A DNA stretch of 64,000 nt, taken from NCBI GenBank assembly GCA_009733575.1, contig ML769407.1, forward strand, positions 1 to 64,000, written 5' to 3'. Each line of letters opens with the position of its first letter. Within the stretch, counting starts at the first letter, position 1. This DNA is from Gymnopus androsaceus JB14 (taxonomy: Eukaryota; Basidiomycota; Agaricomycetes; Agaricales; Omphalotaceae). This document shows, in pieces, positions 57,618 through 64,000 of this stretch. The position numbers were made by a program, and so were the translations under genes. The notes beneath the pieces were generated by a model, which ran no database searches, was not told the origin of the DNA, and saw nothing but the letters and a program-made list of their open reading frames with translations.

Positions 57618-59594
57618 TGTTTTTTTTCACAAATTAATGTGAACAGGTGCCCAGCGTTAGTAAGCCGGCGCAGGCGCTTCGACTTTGACCACCACCAATC
57701 TCTTAATCTCTTTCGATTAGCATTTAGACATGAAGAATCGCGTTTTTCCGTAGGCAGTTTGGTTGGTTTCGTATGTACAGTTATGCATTTTCCTAACAGC
57801 TATATCCTCTATAGTGACTGAACGTTTCCTCAAGTCCGAACTCGGCTACGGGTGGCAGGAACGCTCTGGGTTACTGACAACGTATGAAAAATCTACTAGC
57901 AGATCGGTTCGGTGCACGGTTACACAATCGAGCACACGACTTCCGCGTCCGAGTCGCCGGCACCAGCACTGGCCCCTCCCCTCGAATATCAAAATCCAAA
58001 GACCAACGTCCATCCCAAGTCCGAAAATATCTTCCGCCGAGTTCCAAGTTCCGTGTCGTCTACTTGCTCCCTACCACTTACCAGCTGCCAGCACGACTCT
58101 TCCGAGGTACCAGCGCGTAAATCCAGGTGGTCTACGATGCCTCTGCAGCTCAGTTTGTCCTTCCTCTCCGTCAAACTCTCGAGTCTCATCGCCTTACGGA
58201 CGCATCCCATGCGGTTACCCGTACATACGAGTGTACCGTCTGTATACGAACAGTAACGCTTACGGTCTGCGCTCCTACAGTCCTCCGGTTGGTTAACCTT
58301 ACCTTTGGCCTGAGCCCAGAAGTCGCCAGTAACGAATCCGATGAGTCGTGGATGGACCAGGTATATTGAACCAGTTACCCAAGATATACGTATTCCTTTT
58401 CTGCCGGATTTTGACGGCACATGCGAGGCTTACCGACGATTATGCTTGTTGAAAATCTGATCTACAGAAGTAAACGACCAGCAAAATCATCAGGATCAAC
58501 GTCAAGGACGGCCATTTTCTTTTCAAAGTCCAATCCAATCTGCAATCCGACACTGGCAACAGAAGGTGAATGTCTCATTCTTTGACATGATTCTCCGACC
58601 AAGTTACTATAAGACGCTGGTGATGAGGAGCGCAAGAGGAGTGCACTGACCTTGCTTTCCGATCCGGTCACTTTAATACTGCGTTGTTCTAACTTCCATA
58701 TCATCATTGGCATTCAAGTTTAAACTAGCCTGAGATGGAGCGCGGTACGCTTCACACCAGACTCGCTATACGCTAGGTCGGGTTTGCGCCAGCTTTGACT
58801 TGCTCCTTACGGAATGATTTTCTCGAGCAGCCGCTTATTTTTGATGGGCGCTAATTTACAGTGAAACCAACACGATTACACGATTATGTCTGTCATTCCA
58901 AGTAAGTCATCGTTATCACCGCCATTCACATTGGACACAAGTCGCGGTATTCCCACCTCGTGCTCACCTCATTTGCCAGTAGATCTTTTCTTTTCTTTCA
59001 CACTCCAGACATCGGTGCCTAGGCGGCTGAGCGTGTTTTGACTTTTCTTTGACCTCTTTGACTCTTTTCTTTCTTTTTTCTTTGACTTTCTTTGACCGTT
59101 ACCATGTACTTTGTGATTTTGGATTCTTTACAGACTGCATTGGACGGTCAAAGACATCTCGGAAAAGAACATTTGGATCCATAGAAGGATCACTATCGTC
59201 ATTCATTAAAGCTCTTAGAATACTTACTTCTGCATACTTACTTACCTGCATACCTACGCAATACGCGTTAATTAATTCCGGAAGATTTCCGGCCGCCTCG
59301 ACGCGTCGCGTCGCGATGCTCAACACGGTCTTTATTCTCTTTCGCCTCTTGTTTCCGGTGGCGTATATTCGGAAACGCAAAAATACACAATCCTTTTGTT
59401 TGTCTTGGTGCCATAGGGCGATGGTCCAAGTCAAAGCTGTATGAATTTGGAACCCCGCACAAAGCAACGATGGACACGAGGCGAATCGCGATAAAGGGCC
59501 AAGGCCTTTTCCTTTTGGGGATAATTATAATAAGGCACCTGAACCGAGGAACTTGGACGCGCCTAGAAAGAAGATGATGAAAGGGGAATATGTG
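57618..59594. other. Intergenic with weak coding signal
   Basis: Overlapping open frames at 57763-58420 on both strands give protein-like stretches in several frames, but no consistent gene. A leftward frame at 58713-58462 (MPMMIWKLEQRSIKVTGSES...FEKKMAVLDVDPDDFAG) could be a small gene, but its possible intron does not keep phase. CT-rich DNA with TTTCTTTGAC repeats lies at 59040-59100. Nothing can be called with confidence. Confidence 0.35.
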
Positions 59595-59603
59595 TATAAA
59601 TAG
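59595..59603 (+). promoter_or_regulatory. TATA box of the zinc-finger gene
   Basis: TATAAATAG about 118 bp before the ATG at 59721, followed by CT-rich leader DNA. The ATG context is CACCATG. Spacing and sequence fit a fungal core promoter; transcription start not seen directly. Confidence 0.6.
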
Positions 59604-59720
59604 TTGGACTTGTTCTTCATTCTCGTTCTTTGACCACTACATACAAGCGTCGTCGTCGTGCGCCCTCTACATCGACGTCTTACTTTGCTTGCTTATATTT
59701 CTCTACATACTCGACTCACC

Positions 59721-61146
59721 ATGCTCGATAATCTGCGTAAAGACTCGCTCGCCAACCTCTGTTTCGCTATCCAAAATCAAAAGCACGAGCATGATAGTTT
59801 TGATACTCTTTTACAGCAGCACGCGATGGAATTCGGGGACGATGGTGATTCTACTACTACTGCTCCTGCTTCGAACGCCTTTGTGGTTCCTAAACCGAGC
59901 TCAAAGGCGGCGGCACCTTTTTTAGCTGCTGGCCTGAGTCCGATTAGTTTTTCTTCTGCGAGCTCGAGCACGAGTTCTTTGTGCGACGTTGAGCTCGGAG
60001 ATGCAGATGCAGAAGGAGACATTGACGAGGATATCGATCTTGGTGTTGAATCTGACCAGTCCGAGACGGATGAGGATGAGGATATGTATGATTTGGATGT
60101 GTATGTGCCAAAGCTAGAACCAAGTTTGGCAGCACTATTATACGCGTACGTTTAATTTTTGTCTTTGTTCACGCATCGACGCGTTTACCAACTTGTTATC
60201 TTTTTACAGGGATGTGGATGCAGATGCGCCTTTTATTCCAAAGCAGTCTCCTCCTACTACGTTCCTCCTCGCAGATCGTTCGCCTTCTCCGATCCCCGCT
60301 GCGTCTGCACCTTCTCCGGCACCTTTCGCCTCTCCTGCCGTCCCACACAAAGCTTTTAGCCCTGGTACTATGGCGTTAGCTGCTCCAGAACAGTCTCCTC
60401 AGTCTCCATCGCCTCGTAAACGCGCTTCTCCATCTTCCTCGTCGCGTTTAAACGCAAAAAAGTCCAAGTCCAAATCCAAGGCTCGCTTGGTCAGTAGCTT
60501 CTCCGACGACGAGGACGGTGACGATTACCAGTTCAGCGGTAACGACGACGATGACGATGAGGAATACGCGCCTCCCCGACAAAGTCGTAAACGCGGTCGA
60601 GGAGCTGCTGCTACGCCTCGTCGTCGCGTCTCTGGACCACGTAAGAAAAGCTCTTCTACCTCTACCAGTTCCTCTACCTCGACTCCCCAACCCAGCAACG
60701 CAAACGCCGCCGCATCGTGCCCGAATCACGAAACCTCCAAATCTCCTCTTCTGCCCTCGTCCAGACCATTTCCACCTTATCCAGCACTTCCGCCAGCTCC
60801 TGCGACTTTATCTGTCCCGTCTGCAAATGGGAACAAGTCAACAAACGCTTGCCCGACTTTCAGCGTCATCTCAAGACTCATGCGAGGGCTGATAAGGAGG
60901 ATAGAACCATGGGCTGGTGGTGCAAAGGCGTCAGAGTGGAACGCAAGGACGACTTTAATCGACGCATGACTTGAGGAAGGCGGAAAGAAGATTCCGGAAG
61001 GGGCGGAAGAGTATTTGTTCCATGATCATATGAGGGTCGGAGGGTGTTGTCAGACGTTTAGTAGAAGGGATGCGTTGAAGAGACATACGTCGAATATGAA
61101 TGTGCCGTGTACGGGCGTGTTGGCCTGGGGGTTGAAGGAGGAGTAG
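59721..61146 (+). CDS. C2H2 zinc-finger, transcription-factor-like protein with two frame breaks
   Basis: Exon 1 at 59721-60145 (MLDNLRKDSLANLCFAIQNQ), intron 60146-60209 (gtacgt...acag), exon 2 from 60210 in phase. The middle is disordered, with runs of Asp/Glu (DDDDDEE), KKSKSKSK and RKRGRG, as in nuclear regulators. The C-terminal frame has QRKRRRIVPESR and then FICPVCKWEQVNKRLPDFQR with HLKTH, a zinc finger with a long spacer, and WWCKGVRVERKDDF. After 60971 the frame must shift to read RVGGCCQTFSRRDALKRH and end at 61146. An earlier shift lies between 60620 and 60690; a GT-AG intron 60627-60694 (gtctct...acccag, 68 nt) has the right length and phase but a weak donor. The family, with a CxxC...RRDALKRH end, is known in basidiomycetes; targets unknown. 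Confidence 0.65.
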
Positions 61147-61823
61147 GGAGTGAGTATCTCTTCGTCGTTCAACGCCTTGAATCACAAGCTAAACAGTGTT
61201 CTTTCAGAATCGTATCACAACCTGCTATTATCTCTGCATCTCGATGCCCATTTCCGATTCCGTTCTTCGCTCGCTTCTGCACTCTTGATGATTAATCTCC
61301 ATGATTCCCTATCCATCCAAGCATTCCACGTTCGCCTTTTTGTATCCATAGTCCTCATAGTCCCCATAGTCGTACCAGAATCGTACTGGTCATATAGATC
61401 TCCTCAGAACTTACTCATATGCCCGCCTGCTTATGCTCGAAAGCATTACTCTTGCCGTCTGTATAAATCTTGTTACATACTTTGCTTTTCTTCGTTACAA
61501 TAATGTTTCACCGTTACCGGTAATAATAATTCGAATGTGTTCATATCACAAGTAGTCGTTCGAGCCAGAAACTAGAGTTGAATAATCGGTACTCATACTT
61601 GCAATCTCGTCGAATAGCGACTCGCTATATCCTATCAAGATTTAGTTATTATACGCTTTCCGTTCTGGTTCAATCCCGTTTTGTATTGCTGGGGAGAGGG
61701 CCCTTGCTATTTGATTAGCATACAAAGTACGAAGCTACGGTACCGAAATCTTCACAAGTCTAGAAAACAAACAAAGATACTCATTGGCGGAGTCTACAGA
61801 ATCCTCTACATACCTACACCAGC
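61147..61823. other. Intergenic between convergent genes
   Basis: 3' flanks of the zinc-finger gene (rightward) and the dehydrogenase (leftward). No gene recognised. Confidence 0.55.
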
Positions 61824-62822
61824 TCATGGACCTCCAAGCGTCTCCATGGTAATCGCATTGAATCCTTGAATCCCAACTTTCAGGTATCCGTTCTCTTCTT
61901 GCAAACGTCTCAAAACCTCGTCATCGGATTTTAACTCATCCACATCCCAATGAGCCCATACAAAGCGGCCATGCAACCAAGATGCTTCTGAAGACGCTGC
62001 CCAGACAGAAAAATCCGCCGGTAAGGCAACTAGAATACAAGAGAATCAAGTCAGCAAAGGGGCTGGGAAACGAAGGAAGAAAAGTAAGTGGTTCGAACAC
62101 ACATTTATCCCAAGCAAACGTGTCGCGATCAAAGACTGTGGCGACCGACTCCGAGTACAGGATCCCCGGATGGAACGAAATAATCTGAACATCATCCTAC
62201 AGAGCGCTCATCCGCAATCCGTCCCTAACAACGACGTAAACGCAGTTTTGGATGTCGCATACGGGGTTTCACTAGGCGCGGGTGCATACACTACGGCTGC
62301 TGTCGAAACATTAACCAGGTGCAACTTCAACCCGGTCGGACGGAGAATCTGTTTTACGAAATAAGCAGACATTAGGAAATTCCCCCCGACGTTGGTATCG
62401 AAACATTCCATGAGCGCGGTTTTATCCATGGACAAAGTGTCTGGACCAAGAGGGTGAATGTGCGCTGCGTTGAGAATCAGGACATGGACGAGGGTGTTCT
62501 GGGAGTGGAGCAACTCCCAGAGAGAGGTGATTGAGGTGTCTGACCCAACGTCAGCTTGGTGAGCGATAAATTCGGTGGGACGGCCTTGAAATTCTTGGCG
62601 TAATTCAACCAAGGCTTCATCTAAAAACCCAGCTCTTCGGCCAGTGATGATGACCTTGGAGGCGGATGCTTTGGCGAAAGAACGAGCGGTTTCGAAACCT
62701 ATGCCGCCACCGCCGCCAGTGATGAGGATGGTTTTACCGGCTTGGGTGAGGGAGGCCTTGGTCGGTGAGATAGATGGATAAGTGTCTTTGTGGTAGGTGG
62801 GAGTTAGCTTGGAGAACGTCAT
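61824..62822 (-). CDS. Short-chain dehydrogenase/reductase (classical SDR) with frame breaks
   Basis: NAD(P)-dependent oxidoreductase of the Rossmann fold. Exon 1 runs from 62822 to 62103 and exon 2 from 62029 to 61824, with a 73-nt intron between. Visible are the cofactor motif TGGGGGIGFETA near residue 35, the NAAH structural motif near 115 and the catalytic YATSK (Tyr-x3-Lys) near 190 with a Ser about 13 residues before. Then come VQIISFHPGILYSESVATVF and, after the intron, LPADFSVWAASSEASWLHGR followed by FVWAHWDV, the usual C-terminal SDR pattern. Two 1-nt breaks lie between these parts: near 62222-62227 (after TSLL) and near 62196-62201 (before DDVQ). Between them IADERSV is readable in a third frame. 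Either a pseudogene or assembly indels. Substrate unknown. Confidence 0.75.
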
Positions 62823-64000
62823 TTTAGGTGCAAAGGTTAGTAGTGTTGGAGGTCAAAAGTACAGCGCATTTTATACTCCAAAGTTGTAGAGTCTCACATA
62901 TTCATTACTAGTTGACTCAAATTCGGAGGGCCAGCAGTAAGAATCGACCCGGAACCTGGTCGGAGCAGTTGTATTTCTGCTTACTATTAGGGACCAGCAA
63001 CTGAATTGCTGGTTCAAGGTTGTGATTGAGGTATTGAGGTTAGCATGGAGCACGGAACTTGGTGAGGGAGAATTCCGATTCCCTAGGACGGCTTGGACTC
63101 CGGATCCTTGCGAGTTCAAAACTCTGGCTCCATCCGAGTCGGGGTACTTTAAACAATCAGTCGTCAAAATCTAGCTTCCATCTAGTATCGTCATGTAAAA
63201 AACATTACAAGAAATGGGCCAGTATCGGGAAGAAGAACAAAAGAAGACGCGTTGATTTTATTTCGCGCGCATGCGCGAGAGGTTTTTCAACTCGATCTCC
63301 CACCAACTGACATGCAGATACGGAGATGCGAGCTTATTTGTTAGATGTGGGAGGTGAGTACGGATGGAAGAAAAGCTCTCTCCTCCTGCTGGGTCGATTT
63401 ATTTGAAGAATAGCTGTAGCGATGATAGTATAACTGTTTAACAATATTGATTGGGATTATCCGATTTTCACTCTGAAGAAAGAATTTCAAACTTCGACGG
63501 TGACGTTCAGAGAATTTCGCGGAAGAACCAGGAGGAATGTGTTAGATATACAAGGAAAGATTCGGCACTGAGGAATAGTGTAGGCTTTCATTGCTCGTTC
63601 AAGGCGTTGGAAGTCTGACATCTTAGCGGCTTGAAGAGGTTTTTGCGAGTGGGAGAAGCTTGGATCAGCTAGGCTCATCCAAGTTTCGCCCTTCCGCCGA
63701 GTGGATGGCTGGGAGAAGAATCGATTGACCAGACAGAGGCCGAGTAGATGTCTATTGATACAGCCTGGCCCTATATGGTGATATCTCGGATCTCGATGAA
63801 CTTTAAGAAGCCTCCCTCAATATTGCCAAAATGTGCTGTTGGACCTTGTTGGACTCGGTAGTAATGGAGTGGAGTAGAGGGATTAGGTGGTGGATCATGT
63901 AATTGGAGGCGTGGATAGAATCTGGGAAGTGATCAATGGCAGATGTTTTCAAATACGCGGACTGGAATGTTTTCGAGCTGGTACCATGCTTGCCAACTAT
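62823..64000. other. Intergenic to window end, no secure gene
   Basis: Promoter side of the dehydrogenase, then DNA without recognisable genes. A 63-codon leftward frame at 63678-63487 starts with ATG but has no motif. Confidence 0.45.

Noticed and set aside
57763..58420. Overlapping open frames on both strands
   Set aside because: Protein-like stretches appear in at least three frames and none connects to a consistent gene.
58462..58713. Small leftward gene with an intron
   Set aside because: The best GT-AG pair (gtcagt...gccag) breaks the phase of the downstream part, and the unspliced frame has no family support.

Overview
The window looks like nuclear DNA of a mushroom-forming basidiomycete (Agaricomycetes; no species can be named). 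Coding regions are cut by many short (about 45-85 nt) GT-AG introns, both tRNA genes carry introns, and the gene families (F-box/leucine-rich proteins, a basidiomycete-type kinase-like family, ABCC transporter, annexin, PHD-finger repeat gene) are typical of that group. No bacterial operons, rRNA genes or CRISPR arrays are present. Exon maps were built by hand from splice signals and reading-frame phase. Where I give exon sums, the lengths were checked for phase consistency.

Layout. 1-88: start of an F-box gene running off the left edge. 839-936: tRNA-Leu(CAA). 3030-6132: a stack of nested transposons, with two hAT-like elements each flanked by about 8-bp target duplications, one inside the other, and further inverted-repeat elements inside those. 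6768-7428: an unrecognised gene. 8063-8959 and 11260-12149: a tandem pair of class I (CCoAOMT-type) O-methyltransferase genes, the first with a 1-nt frame break. 14362-16448 (+) and 16715-21412 (-): convergent genes for coiled-coil proteins. The second (gene A) has a paralogue (gene B) at 35548-38022 whose coiled coil is encoded by an array of near-identical 63-75 nt exons. 21934-27652 (-): one 17-exon gene joining a large duplicated-domain protein of unknown function to a C-terminal four-repeat annexin. 28430-35500: repeat-rich DNA with a decayed PHD-finger gene and two small inverted-repeat elements. 38507-40395 and 41880-43994: a tandem pair of kinase-like genes, the first a pseudogene, separated by a hAT-like element with a perfect 8-bp target duplication. 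44455-47238: a small unknown gene and an F-box gene. 48251-48900: a small Ser/Pro-rich protein. 49255-55365: an ABCC transporter with several frame breaks. 56074-57327: an intact alpha/beta hydrolase. 57522-57617: tRNA-Ala(TGC). 59721-61146: a C2H2 zinc-finger gene with frame breaks. 61824-62822: a short-chain dehydrogenase, also with frame breaks.

The genes do not form an obvious pathway. The dominant theme is local duplication followed by decay (methyltransferases, kinase-like genes, coiled-coil paralogues, internal tandem duplications in the ABC and F-box genes) in a region repeatedly hit by DNA transposons. Several otherwise well-formed genes carry isolated 1-nt frame breaks, which are either real pseudogenisation or residual indel errors in the assembly.
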